Part shown: piece by piece, positions 49,088 through 61,899 of the stretch
Numbering within the stretch: the stretch's first letter is position 1
How the letters are laid out: each line of letters begins with the position of its first letter
Source: Mansonella perstans
Taxonomy: Eukaryota > Nematoda > Chromadorea > Rhabditida > Onchocercidae
Assembly (NCBI GenBank): GCA_037074765.1
Contig: JBAMDO010000075.1
Location: 62,001-126,000 of the forward strand
DNA: 64,000 bases
Reading direction: 5' to 3'
The notes under the pieces: model-generated
Seen by the model: the letters and a program-made list of their open reading frames with translations, nothing else
Databases searched by the model: none
What the model was told of the DNA's origin: nothing
Position numbers and translations under genes: made by a program

Positions 49088-51364
49088 AATATATATGCAT
49101 ATGCATGCTCACGTACACATACATTTTCTTTTTTTTTTGAAATTTTTTCCATTGACACATACAGAAATAGACACAGACACACAGACATAGAAAGACACAT
49201 ACAGACACAGACATTGTGCATGTGAACTATTGCACATGTCGTGCATTGAATATCGAAGTTTCATTTTTTAAATTTCAAATGAAATTTATCAATGCTGTTT
49301 CAATCGATGTTGATAATAATTGCTTCTCTCCTGATATGATACTTTAAAAATTACAAAGAATTTTCATCGCTTTTTTCATTTTCTTGCTAAGCTATAGAAA
49401 AGTAATTGATCATCATATCAGTAATTAATTGTAATTAATTATCGTTGTGATTAATTATCATTTCTGTTGCTGTAGCAGAAAGAATTTTTCCATTAATATT
49501 TTTAAATTTTTACTAATTACATGTGACAGAAAGAATTTTTCCATTAACATTTTAAATTTTTAAGTTTTTTTTTTTTTTTTTTTTAAATATTATTTTTTGC
49601 AAGCAATAAACACTTTGTTGCAAAAAAAACTTTATTTACTCGCTTAAATTTTAATCCTTTTTTTAAAAAAAATTTTTTTCCCCTTTCAACTGCAATATTT
49701 AAATTTATAAAAATGTATTAAAGTTTTTTTTTACATTTTAATACTGTAAAGGTTTTTTATTAAATGATATATTATTTGCATATTCTTTTGACTTTCTATT
49801 TTGCTATCAGAGTTAGTTAAACTTAAACAATAAAGAATTACTGTAAGGCAAAATAAAGTTAATTGAAAAAATTTCACTTTTAGTTTCTTTAATTTTTCAT
49901 TGATATAATAAGTGAAAAACAAAAAAAAAAAAAAAAAACTAAATAATTATCACTTACAGTAATTATAATAATTTATGCCGTAATTAATAACAGAATCAAA
50001 TAAGCTGATTTAAAAAAAAAGAAAACTTGCTTGTATTTTAATTTAATTTTTCATTTACCAAATTAAAAAAAAAAAAAAAATCGGCGATTACGCACTATTC
50101 TATAATTAATGACGTATAAATGAACATATGTGATGCCATATACATGTCATAATTAAATAATGATTTCAGAAAAACAAAGTAATACTCATTCATTTTATTT
50201 TTTATTACAAAGTAATTTGTTTCACAAAGAAAACAAAAAAATGAGTTCATTATAAAGTAGGTTCAGAGATTTTGCAGTTATTTCGAAATGACTAAAATAT
50301 TGCGAATTTAATTCATTTTCAAACTTTCTCTTCGCATTCATGATGTTACTGTAATGATTCATGCAGTCAGTAATGGATTGTTCATTTTATTTTTTTTTTG
50401 AAGAGAAACAAAGAAATTCAATTGAAGTATTTTCATTTACTTAAAATGATTTCTCTTTGAATGAAATATCAGAAATTACTTAATCGCTTAATTTAAATTC
50501 GAATTCATATATTATTTGTTAAAATTCGAAACATGTTTAACTTAAAGTCGAAACAATTTAGACATCTTCATTATTCCAAATTAGAACTTATTTGTTTGTT
50601 TATCGGACATAATTTCTCGTATTGTTTTATTCAAATTAGAATTAGCCTAATTAAATCAGAAATAATTTCGCAACTTTCTAAACTAGTATCAAAATTAGTA
50701 TTGAAATCATTATTTGATATACTGATATACTGTTCAATATTGAAATCAAATTTCCAAGCTTCTATATCATTTTACCTAAATTTGAATTTCTGTGCATTTA
50801 TTTAATCAAGTTAAATTTGCAATTTTTATATCTTTTACCTTAAGACAAAAACAGTGTATATAATTATTACTTAACAGTAATTGAAGTAAGGTTTTTCCTT
50901 TTTTTTGTATGTAAGAATAACAGCAAAGAAAAAGGTGAAAATTTCAAATTTTGTGCGAACTGAAATTTTTGCAACACTTTACAATTTTTCATCCTCAAAA
51001 ATAGAATGATTGAAATTAAATCTTATAATTTAACAAAAATTTGAGTCTAAAATATTTATTGCAAAGAATTCATTCCCTAAAATTATTTGTTAGTTTCTTA
51101 AATATTTTATTAAAAAAATTATATGCAAAAATCATGAATCATTCAGAAAATGTACTTTTTTCCAATTTTGTTAACAATTTTTAATCGTTTTCTTTTCATA
51201 ACTTAAAACATACACTATTTTGTTTTTTGTTTTCTTGTGCAATCAGTGTATTAAAATAATTACGGAAAAAAATATTGAATTTTAAATTAAAAACTAGAGC
51301 AAAAAAAGATTTCATTAGAATTATAAAAATCCGAATGTTCGCAGACAAATTTTTCAACTTTTCT

Positions 51365-51660
51365 TCAGGCAACAATATATCCATATATCAACCCTATTTT
51401 GCATGAACAATAACACATCAGTCCTAATTTACATGAACAATATATTCTATATCAATCCTAATTTGCATGAACAATATATTCTATATCAGTCCTAATTTGC
51501 ATGAACAATATACCAGTCCTAATTTACATATACAATATATTCTATATCAGTCCTAATTTACATGAACAATATATTCCATATCAGTCTAATTTATATGAAC
51601 AATATATTCTATATCAGTCCTAATTTACATAGACAGTATATCCTGCGTCAGTCCTAATTT
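51365..51660. repeat. Tandem repeat, 34-bp unit, about 8-9 copies
   Basis: The unit is CAGTCCTAATTTACATGAAC followed by AATATATTCTATAT. Copies are partly truncated (about 20-34 bases) and moderately diverged. The array ends about 300 bases before the SL1-like relic, so it may be spacer DNA of the former 5S/SL unit. Confidence 0.85.
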
Positions 51661-51965
51661 TTTTAAAAATTATAAATTTTACTGGTTTAATTAAATGTCC
51701 CTTAGAAGTACTGAAATAGGCGAACCAAATAGAAATTGGAAAATAATTTAATTAAGCAATATATTTCCTAATTTACACAATATATCAGAGCCAATTAAAC
51801 ATGCAAGTTATGCGTAAATTTTAAACATACAATTTAATGTTAAATATATGACTATGGAACGTTGAATGTAGGACTTACAATATTCCTTATTTCCACCAGT
51901 ATTAGTAACTCATTTGATATTTGGATGCATGACTGTTATCCGAGAATGATGAAGATGCGTGTGTT

Positions 51966-52075
51966 GGTTTAATTAACTAAGTTTGAGATAACTGAATGCT
52001 TCGACTCAGAGTTTTAGCTACTGTGGCTTGAAATAAAATTTTGGAATGTTCCGCAAATTTTTGGATAAAGGTTCG
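51966..52075 (+). pseudogene. Spliced-leader (SL1-like) RNA gene relic
   Basis: Positions 51966-51987 read GGTTTAATTA-ACT-AAGTTTGAG, matching the 22-base nematode SL1 leader at 20 of 22 positions. The base after the leader should begin a GT donor; here it is AT, so trans-splicing should fail. Further down, GTTTTAGCTACT and AATTTTGGAATGTTCC resemble the loop region and the Sm-binding site (AATTTTGGAACG) of SL RNA, in the right order and spacing. Call it a decayed SL1 RNA gene; the 3' end is approximate. Confidence 0.85.
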
Positions 52076-52146
52076 ACAGAGGGGCGAAACAAGGAATATA
52101 AGCAATACAATGATGGGAAATTAATATGTCTGTATCAGTGTTTTAT

Positions 52147-52268
52147 TTATCTATGACCATACCGTTTTAAAAGCACGACATGTCGTCTTATTTATCAAGT
52201 TAAGCAACGTTGCGCTTGGTTAGTACTTGAATCAGAGATGGTCTCAGAATCCCAAGGTGTTGTAGAAC
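52147..52268 (+). pseudogene. 5S rRNA relic
   Basis: The sequence follows 5S rRNA from the 5' side (TATGACCATACC) through AAAGCACG and AAGTTAAGCAACGTTG to GGTTAGTACTTG, then CAGAGATGG and GAATCCCAAGGTGTTGTAGA. Substitutions are scattered, including in the internal control region (TGAATCAGAGATGGTCTCA) and the helix-I ends no longer pair well. It lies 70-80 bases after the SL1-like relic in the same orientation, the arrangement of 5S/SL1 clusters in many nematodes. Likely a degenerate dispersed copy; transcription cannot be excluded. Confidence 0.85.
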
Positions 52269-52567
52269 ACTTTTACGTGAATGTATAATTTATATTCACA
52301 GAATGTTGAATGTACAAGAATTTTCTTTTTTTGTTTTAGCAACATTAATAATTCAGTAATAAAAATTTCTAACTTTTATTTTCATAAGTTAAAAAGCACA
52401 GAATTTTTTTCTAATGCAATAATTACATTAAAATAAAATACTATTTCAAAATTTTTAATTTGTAAAATTTGAAAATAAAATAATTTATTGCACTTTTCCT
52501 GACTGGCATATTCAATAAAAAAGCCATACTTTTATTGATGCTTCATTTCATTTGACACCATTTTTAG

Positions 52568-52772
52568 AAAAAGAAAAAAGGAATTTAAATTTTTGAAACG
52601 ATTCAACAGTAAATGGCCTAATTTCATCAATTCTATTTGCAATGATAAAATTGAGAATAAATTTTATTCATCTTTAATTGAATTTATAAATAAGCACTGG
52701 CAAGAGATAAAATCTGTTGAAAAAGATGAGCAAGAAAACAAACAAACACTAATTGTGTTATTGAATGAATAA
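52568..52772 (+). CDS. Possible orphan terminal exon, Lys-rich, unknown family
   Basis: After an acceptor (CCATTTTTAG) a frame stays open for 67 codons to TAA. Its start reads KRKKEFKFLKRFNSKWPN and its end ENKQTLIVLLNE. Composition is highly charged with Trp and Cys, more protein-like than most chance ORFs here. It needs an upstream exon ending with two bases of a codon, and I found none. A similar basic character links it loosely to the fragment at 46879-47052. Chance cannot be excluded in DNA this AT-rich. Confidence 0.3.
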
Positions 52773-55700
52773 TTGTTAATTTTTTTTCCAAATTATTTAT
52801 CAATGGATTCGACCATGCCTGAATGACTGATGCAATAATTCTATTGAATAATTAATTTAGTTACAAAACGAATGAAATTTTTCAAAATTTAAAATACTTT
52901 AATATATATCATTAATTCTTACTTGAATTTTTTTCTCCGATTAATAATATGAAATTATCAAACAAAACATGCTGTATTTTTTTTTCTCTGCTCTTTTCCA
53001 TCTTTTATTTGCAATGATTTTAATTAAAAATGAAACTTTCCAAATCTTCAAGTTTTCAATTTCATATAGCATAATGTGCACAGTTATGTCTTTTTTCCCA
53101 ATCAAAAACTTTACAATAAATGTTATTACATCAGAATGAAAAAAAAAAAAAAAAAAAAAAAACGAACAAATTTCATTCTTTCAATGCAAGAATTGCATTC
53201 ACAGCATGTAATCGATGATGTTAATGATGATATGAAGCTTAATTCAAATTAACAATTGCATTGTTTTTAATCATTATGCGATTTATTTTCAATTATAATT
53301 CCATTATTCATTTAGTGTGAAGTTTAGTGCAATTGCAAAACTGCATGAAATTTATATTTCAAATTGTAATTTCATTAGTAATATAGTATGGGAGTTTATT
53401 TGAAGTTTTAATTTTATTTATTTCTTATTTCATTTTTTAAGTTATGTTATAATTTTTACAAGTTCAAAATTGTATAGAATTTCTATTTTGTATTCTAATT
53501 TTATTATTATTGATATAGGATGAAGTTTATTTTAAGTTTTAGTTTCATTGTTTAAACAAAAAAAAATTGGAAATTAATTACAAATAATTTTATTTTATTT
53601 TAGAATTGATGATCAATTTGACAGTAATCAGAAATGGAAATGGTTCAATATTCATTTCCATTTCATGCATTTCTAGCACTGTTAATCGTCTAGATTAAGA
53701 AATATATGTATAGATATAGTTTGTTATAAGAATATTAGTTGATGAATATTGGACAACAAATAGTATTTTCATTTACGCTTCATTTCACTTAATTAAATAG
53801 TACAAATTTCTCTCTCTCTCGCCTCTTTCTCTCTCTCCCTCTTTCTCTCTCTCTCTCTCTGTCTCCATGTTCATTCTCTGCTCACCTTATGTATTTATTC
53901 TTCAATTCCAATAATTATCTTTCCTTCCATTTTGTGCATTTTTATTGATTAAAATAAGCCTAAGATTTTTACATAATTCATTTTTAAAAAAATTTTTCAT
54001 ATAATATATCAAGTTCGAAATAAATAATTTACTAACATAAGAATGAGAAAGGAATAGAGACAGAGATGGAAGAAATAAGGAGAGGAAGAGAGAGAGAGAG
54101 AAAGAGAGAGAGAGATAGATTTAGCAATAAAACAATATAATGATTTAGGATAATGGATAAAATGAAAATTACATTCATTTAGAATTATTATTACTAAAAA
54201 TAATTTACTCTTAACTATCAAAAATTAATTATTACCTCTAATTAATTATGATATAATAAGTAAATAGTAACCCATTTAATAAAATGCTGTTTTTTTTTCT
54301 TTGCCTTTTTCTTTTCATTTCTATTAAAAGTAATAATCTCTGAAAAACTCTACGCATTAATTGTATTTATATTTTCATTTCAATTCCTTTTTTTTTTTTT
54401 TATATTTCCTTTCATTTTATTTTTTTTCTTTTTATGAAAAATTCAATTTAGCAAAATTCAAAATTAAATCACTAATGGATTTTAGCATATAGTTAATAAA
54501 TGAACACTGAGGAAATTTAGTGTAATTTCTATTGCATCAATTAAAGCCAATCAATTTGGCTCTGTAAAATTATTTCAATGAATTATAATTTCAATGTAAG
54601 ATGATTCAATGAACTAATTTACTTGCTTACAAAACTGAATTATCCTATTTTGACATCAAAAATTCATTGTCCCTTCATCTCCTTTAAATCTTTCATTTAA
54701 TTCAATCAATTGATTATTTAATTCAATGAATGAACTTTAAACACATATCATCTAAATCACTAATTTTGATTAGCCTGGTTAATTAACTTAATATATGCAA
54801 TTTCCATTAAAAAAAAATATTTAATTAGTTATAAGAAAGGATTTTTTTTCCAAATTTCCTTTATTTTAGTTAACGATCAGAAAAATTTTACATTTTTCTC
54901 AAAATAAAATTTCAATTCTCACAATGATTATTTATCAACCATCATTTCATAAAAAAAGAAAAAACAAAAAAAAAAAATGAATCAGCTGATGAAATATCCG
55001 ATAAAAAAGGCACTGTATGGTAAAAAAAACAAATTACAGTATTTTTTTTTTGAAATAAACCAAATAGTTGTTTACACAAAAACAATGCAATTTTGATAAG
55101 TATTTTGGTACAGTACTTTGGGTAATTTAATTTTATTTAATAAATCGAACAAATACAAGTAAAATTAAGTTCAACTCTTTCTTCAGGATTTATTTCAAAT
55201 AATTTTTATTTTAAAATTTGAACAATATTGCTTATTCAAAAATTTATAACAATCATTTTCTTTTTTTTTTCTGGGATGGAAATTTTCACAAAGGAATTAT
55301 TTATCGAAGGGATGATATTAATAATTATTGCTTTTTTCAGTGACTTCTTAAGAGTTAATAGATATATGTATAATTTTCAATTTACAATACATTATTACGT
55401 AGTAGTTTCGATATAATATAATATTTAAGTTTTAATACAATATTATGTAATATTTAAATTTTAATGCAATATTAAAATGTGAATTTTTAAAGTTATGATA
55501 TTGTAAAAATAATGCCCATGAGAAGTAAAACAATGTAAAAATAAGAATTATTTATTTCAGCTAATATTATATATATATTCATGGGTAAAATTTGATTAAT
55601 TTTAGCCAAATGTTTTAAGTGCTTTTTTTTTCAAATGTTAGATATAAACAGACTGATAATGCAGTGAGGCTAATTTAAGGCATGTGTTTAAAATATTTCA

Positions 55701-55946
55701 CATTTAGCTTATGTCAATCAATTTTTTAACCAATGAAAGAATTACTTTGGGAGAAAATAGTCTCTCTGACTAAGCCTGAAAAGTTAATTTTTCAGGTAGG
55801 CACAAATATACGAGTAAAAACAACTGATGATTTCTTAAAAGAACATTAAGGAAGTTTTTTTTTTTCTTTTTTTCTTTCCAAAATTTTTTAATTACAAGCT
55901 ATTTATAATTGAAATTTTTGCTATGACAATAAGAAAGTTAACAACA

Positions 55947-55981
<35 letters not shown>

Positions 55982-57130
55982 GTAATAAAGCAATATATGG
56001 CTTCTTTTTTCTTTTGACTTTAATTAAGACTATAATCAATACTTGTGGCCTTTTTATATTAATAAATAAATGAATGTATATTGTTCAACTTTTTTCTCTT
56101 AGGAACAAATTGTCAAGGACAGAAGATAATTCAATTCGATTAAAATCAATCAAATAATTTGTAGGAACAATGTTACGCAAGGCAAAGTATTGATCATCAT
56201 TGGTTAAAGAGTGATAGAAAGATAAAGAGATAGAGAGAGAGAGAGAGAGGGAAAAAGGGTTTGAATTCTTGATGTTCATTTGTGAAACTACTCAAAATGG
56301 CACAAAATTCTCATTTACTAAATTTTAAGTACTTTTGAATTAGTCCTATTAATTATTCATATTTTGATCATGCGATAGATAGATTTTTTTTTTAAAAAAT
56401 TTTCAGAATAGGACATAACCATATAATTTCATCATTTTTTAAAAAAAATTTTTTTTTTTTTAAATTTCAAGTAAAGCAAAGATTAGTTTATATTTGTAGC
56501 AAAAGATTTTTTCAATTTAATACGTACAATTTACCTAAAAATATTAGACGTCATATCTGTGAATTTTTTCGTTCCAACAAGTTCTGCATTGAAGAGTGAT
56601 AGAGTGAGAAAGAGAAAGGGAGAAGGAGAGGGAGAGAGAGAGAAAAATGAATTTACAGTGTTTATTAAAGAAAATTAATTAATCATAAATGATCAAATTT
56701 TCGTTCGAATTACATTTAATAATTGATTAATTGGAGTCAATCAAAATTAAACTAAAAATTTTCAAATAATTTTGTTGGACTAAAAATTTATCTTAAAATT
56801 TTACAATTTAATTATTTTCCCAATAATAATAATAATAATTTTGCAAATATATTAGCCATGTTAAAGACGTGGGAATTTTTTTTTTATATACAAAGAAAAG
56901 TTTCATATTATAAAAAAAAAAAAAAAAAAAAACAAAAAGCAAAATAGAAACATTTCACAATTCAATTTTTGTGTTAGTTTCTAACAAAAATAAAATTTTG
57001 AAAAATTAAAAAGTTTTAAAAATTTCAGAAAAAAAAAACGACAAATTCATAATGACTCATTATTTTTTTATTTCATCGGTGTTGTATTAAATCATACATA
57101 CGTTTCGAGTCATTCATCTGCCACTCTTTG
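52773..57130. other. AT-rich region without a recognisable gene
   Basis: Contains CT/GA runs (about 53809-53865, 54085-54120, 56225-56250, 56590-56645), a TA run (about 55950-55978) and long A/T homopolymers. A short frame after an acceptor at 53604-53676 (plus) ends quickly and has no partner. Confidence 0.55.
53809..53865. repeat. (CT)n microsatellite
   Basis: TCTCTC runs with CGCCTCTT and CCCTCTT interruptions. Confidence 0.85.
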
Positions 57131-57290
57131 CCATTTATCTTAAAAAAAAAAATCTGCGAAAAAAAATTTCAAACCCAAGAAGGATAATTAATAATTTTCG
57201 AGTTGAAAATTTCCCATCACACACACTCCACGGTAACATTTTTGTCAATTCATCAATTCCATCCATCAGTGGTTTGATAATTTTTGCTAT

Positions 57291-60200
57291 ATTCAAAATT
57301 TTAAAATTTAAATGTAAAATAGTATCCGCAGATTTTTTTTTGCCGAAAAAAAGTGCTATTATTTTGAAATTTAAAGTAATTCAAATATTTCAATGCTTTT
57401 CTGTAACTTTTTCATAAGTTTCTTCCTTTCATCAAATTTTTTTTTTTTTTTTGTTAATTTTATAAGATATTCAAGTCTAATTTATTGAAAATTAAATACT
57501 GTAATAAGTTAAGTGAAATTTCAAATAATATGCTAGTAATTCGGAATATAATGATTTGGAAAATATGCCAAAAAAATTTGAACAGCAAAATTTGAATAAA
57601 ATTTCATTTTAAAATATTTATTAGATTTAAAAAACTATCATTCATTCAGTAAGGTTATAATTTCAACATGCGTGCCTTTTGTGGTTGGCTTTCTCATATT
57701 TTGTTTATGAAATTTTTTTTTCTTTATAAATTTGAAATAGTTTTTAAAATATCTAATAAATGATCATAAAGAAATTAATTAATTTGTATCTTAAAATAAT
57801 TAATTACTAATTATATTGTAATGAAATGAAGTAAGGCAAAAATTTTCCTTAATTTTTTCGATTAAATTGATGTAATTGTTTATAACAGCTATTTTGCAAT
57901 AAATACAATAATCCTGCACTATTTATTTAATTATGGAGTATATTCAGATGATATATACATATATATTTATATGTGTGTATATATTCATATGTATATGTAT
58001 ATATGTTTGTGTATGTGTGTATGTATGTGTATGCATATATGTGTGTGTGCGTATGTGTGTGTATGTAACTAAAATTTATTAGCAATTAATGCATTCTTTC
58101 GTTTTTCTTTCTTCACCTTTTAATTTCTTTCAAAAAAAAGGTAATTAAACAATTTTTACAAATTAATCAATCAAATTCAAAAAAAAAAAAAAATTACAAA
58201 AAGAATTTTAATTGTTTTAAAATTAAATTTCATTATATTAAAGTAAATCATTTTTGTTATTTTGATTGAATTGACTGACATATTTCTTCTCTGTCTTCCT
58301 ATTTTTTTCTTTTTGTAAAACTTTTTTTTTTTTTTCAAATGACATTGTTAATTTTATTTGCATGTTTTATCATTCCTGGTCCTTCCCATACACATAAATA
58401 CATGTGCACGCACACATATACACATTGACAGACATAGCATAAGCATGTACACACATACATACACACACATATACACATATATCCCAAATACTGTTCCATC
58501 ACTTTTTTCGTAAATGAAATAAATTTCACATACATATTTGCCAATCTATGTTGTTTCAAGCGCACATATATATCTATATACATACATGTATATACACAGT
58601 CACATACATGCACATACCTATATATACGCAAATCATTTAAAAATAATTTTGTCTTTCAATTTTTTAAATAAATTTCTTAATTAATAAATTAACTAATGGA
58701 TGAATGAACTTCTCATTCTTTTCTTAAATTCATTATGTATAAATTTGTTCCTCTTAATTTCTTTAGTATTATTTCTCTAACACACAGTAATTTTTTCGCT
58801 TGTATCTTTTTTTTTACATAATCATTCCCTCTTTTTTCTCTCTCTCTGCCACCCTCCCTCCCTCTCTCTCTCTTTCTATTGCCTTTAATTTTTCACGTAT
58901 AACTAAAAAAATTTTTGAGAAATTTTTTCATTTAAAAATATTTGAAATGAATAATGAAACATTTGTATTTACATATACAGTAAATATACATCATATAACC
59001 TTTTTTTAATAATTACAAAACCTCACCTAATTAGTGAATTTTTTAATTAAATAATTAACGAATCGTTTACACATTATTTTATTTGTTTTCTTTATTTATT
59101 TTGTTCCAACAAATAAATGAATATATATCTACGAAAACATTTTTAAAAAAAACACTTATTTTCAAAATTTATTTAACTGAAAAATTTTTGACAACTTTTT
59201 TTTCAATTTCATTGATGCATTTCTGTTTTTTCACAATTCAAAAGTGTCAACTAAAAATGTCATGCAATTTCCTCAACAAATATATTCCCACAAACATTTC
59301 GTTTTTTTTTTCTTATCACCTAAATTTAGTAAAAAAAGTTGCATACGATAAATGCATACAAACTACTTTTGAAATTTATTTAACAATTTGAAATTTTCAT
59401 TTTCACCTTACATCTCTTAAAAATTAATGCTTAATCAATTTATTCATTTATCAATTATTTTGGTTAATGATATATAACGAGGAAAAATAGAAAAAAAGAG
59501 AACAAAAAAGAGGAAGGGAAAAGTGTTAAAATGAAGTGCTGGTTTTAAAACGCATAAAACGTTGGGAGAAGAAAAAAAACTTTTTTTCATTTGAAATTAT
59601 CCAATTTGCTTATTCGATCACTACTTACTAATTAGTTAATTATTTTATTGGTTACAATTGAAATCAAGGAAAATGAGAAAAAAACAAAAAGTCTTTGTTT
59701 TTTTATTTTATTATTGATGATCATAAATTTGTTTAATCTGAACTACCCTAATTATTAATAAGCAAATATTGTCTTTATTGAAATGGGTCCAATTTTAAAG
59801 TACTGTAATGATTAGAATTTGATTGATTGGCAATTTATGATGATGTAAAAAATAAATGTTACAATATAGTGTATAGATTGAATTACAGTAAGAATTTCAA
59901 TAAAAGTATTTTATAATAAAATGCTTTTTGTTCCATTTTTTTTTCATCATTTTAAATTGCAACTTATTATTGTTCATTTTTTTAGCTTGCTAATTACAGC
60001 TTTCTAATTCATTGTTTATTTTAACTTACTGTATGAACAACTTTTAATTTACTTTTCATTTTAATTCCTGATCTTTTATTTCAGTCTAACGAAGGATTAA
60101 TTTATCATTCTCCCTATTTACTTAACTTCATACTTGTCAACTAATTTATTTATTGAGTAAAGCATATTGAATATCAAACAGATGTTTACATATACATATC

Positions 60201-61440
60201 ATTTCAATTTAGCAGTATGTTTCTCCCACTGATCGATAAAATCAATTAAATCTGTACTGAAAATTTTTTTTCAGAAATTGATTTCACATTTTATTATTTT
60301 ATCAAATTATAGTGAATCAATAAATAATGATAAATTTAATTATATTTCAATTTACCAAGTTTTTTTTTGTTCGTTCTAAAAAAGTTTTTTTCAAAAATTT
60401 AGAATAAAACTCATAAATATTATCTCGAATATCAATCAGTTGTTTGCCATATAAATGTTATTTTAATTTTGCAGTATGCTTCTCTCATTGATCGATCGAC
60501 CAAACCAAATATACCTGAGATGAGAATTTTTTTCAGGAATTAAAATTTTGTTTGAAATTATTTTACATCTTATTATTTTATAAAATTATGGTAATAATAG
60601 TGATAATGAATCAATAATCATAAATTTAATTACATTCTAATTTATCGAATTTTTTTTGTTCTTTCTAAAAAAAAAATGTTTTTCAAATATTTAGAATAGA
60701 AGTCATAAATATTACCTCGTATAATTTTTTTTTTTTTCTTTTGATTTACTGTAATAGAATAGCATCATTTCAAGAATAATAATAATTCAATGAATAATTT
60801 CACAAAATTATTCTTGTATTTATCAATTGTCATAGATTGTCTCGATTTTCCATTGTATACATGAATGTAAACAGAGTTTTCGAAAATTTTGAAGGTCACT
60901 GAAACCTTTTTATACATCCATATTTCTCCATACTAATATTTATGCGCAAATTATCATCTTCCTATTTTCCTTCATTCTCTCTTTCTCTCACTCTTTGTTT
61001 CATCTAGAAAACGAAAATGTTTTAATGAGAAGTTTTTTTTCTTTTTTTTTTTTTTTGTCTCTAAAATGTCCGTTTATTTGCTATAGAGCACATCAATAGA
61101 TGAATGTGCTTCGTCGGCCAAGTTTTATCTCATTGACTATTGACTATTTGTCTTTGGCTATAAGAAAAAAAGTCGTTGAATTTTCACTCTCTTCATTCTA
61201 TAATTTCTAAACAAAAGTTTCCAAAAGAAAATTTTAACGATATATATATTTTTTTTTTCGAAAGAAAAATGACTTTTTAATTATCTTTGAATTTATTATA
61301 CTTATTTTTGTAGAAGTATTTTTATTGTTAAGTCATTTAGTTAAAATTTCCTCTTACCTCATAGCATCGTTTCATTTATTTCATTTTTATTGTTCAAATA
61401 GATCAGTAAAATAATCCATATTAAATGTTTGATAGATTAA
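57291..61440. other. AT-rich region with TG/CA microsatellites, no gene seen
   Basis: Contains TG/TATG runs (about 57955-58070), CA/CATA runs (about 58385-58620) and two diverged copies of a segment with TGATCGAT(C/A) and 'CATATAAATGTTATTTTAATTTTGCAGTATGCTTCTCTC' (near 60180-60240 and 60440-60500). ORFs at 58335-58631 (minus) and 59083-59391 (plus) are repeat- or composition-driven. Confidence 0.55.
60150..60720. repeat. Diverged direct duplication of about 275 bp
   Basis: The segments 60168-60420 and 60423-60712 share, in the same order, 'GAATATCAA(A/T)CAG(A/T)TGTT', 'TTTAGCAGTATG / TTTGCAGTATGC', 'TTCTC-CATTGATCGAT', 'TTATTATTTTAT(C)AAATTAT', 'ATGATAAATTTAATTA' and 'TTTTTTTTGTTCGTTCTAAAAAA / TTTTTTTGTTCTTTCTAAAAAAA'. 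Function unknown; no coding frame. Confidence 0.7.
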
Positions 61441-61899
61441 ACAGCCAATATTATCGAAAATTCACTTACGGTTTGTCATTTAATTGGTACTAATACATCA
61501 CATCATCCATTAGTGTGTGCAGTCTAAATATACAAAGAAAGGTTTATAATAAATTACATGAAACATTATTCATTTGTTATATTTCCCTTTCCGTCTAATT
61601 TCTAGTCTGTAAAAAAGATTTTTCTAAACACAATTAAAATAAATTTAGTTCAGTTAATTTAATTATTTGAATAAGTTATTTGCAAATATTTCATAAAGCA
61701 GGAATAGTAAAAAATACGAGAGTAATTACTGCTTAGATTTTTCTTCTTTTTTTTTTTTTTTTGATTATATTGTGTTCAGTTTAAAACTGAAAAAAAAATG
61801 AATAATTTCTTTTCAATAAGAAAAAAAAAGCCTAAGAAGTTTTTTTCATGACATTTTTTGAAGTTACATTTTTAACGATGATCAAAAAGCACATTATGT

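Larger units (their letters stand above)
47379..51364. other. Noncoding AT-rich region
   Basis: No supported gene. It contains a diverged 'GATAGGATAATCATTATAGCA(C)ATCATAT' repeat field (48190-48680), a CA run (49012-49086) and long A/T homopolymers. An ORF at 50533-50805 (plus, 90 codons) is AT-rich, hydrophobic and without splice sites or domain. Confidence 0.55.

Noticed and set aside
48910..49221. Cys/Val-rich ORFs on minus and Thr/His-rich ORF on plus
   Set aside because: Also microsatellite (CA) translations.
50533..50805. 90-codon plus-strand ORF
   Set aside because: Ile/Leu/Ser-rich composition expected from AT-rich DNA; no splice sites, domain or neighbour exon in phase.
52060..52100. 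GGTTCGAC resembling a tRNA B box
   Set aside because: It lies in the 3' part of the SL1-like relic; no A box or cloverleaf could be formed around it.
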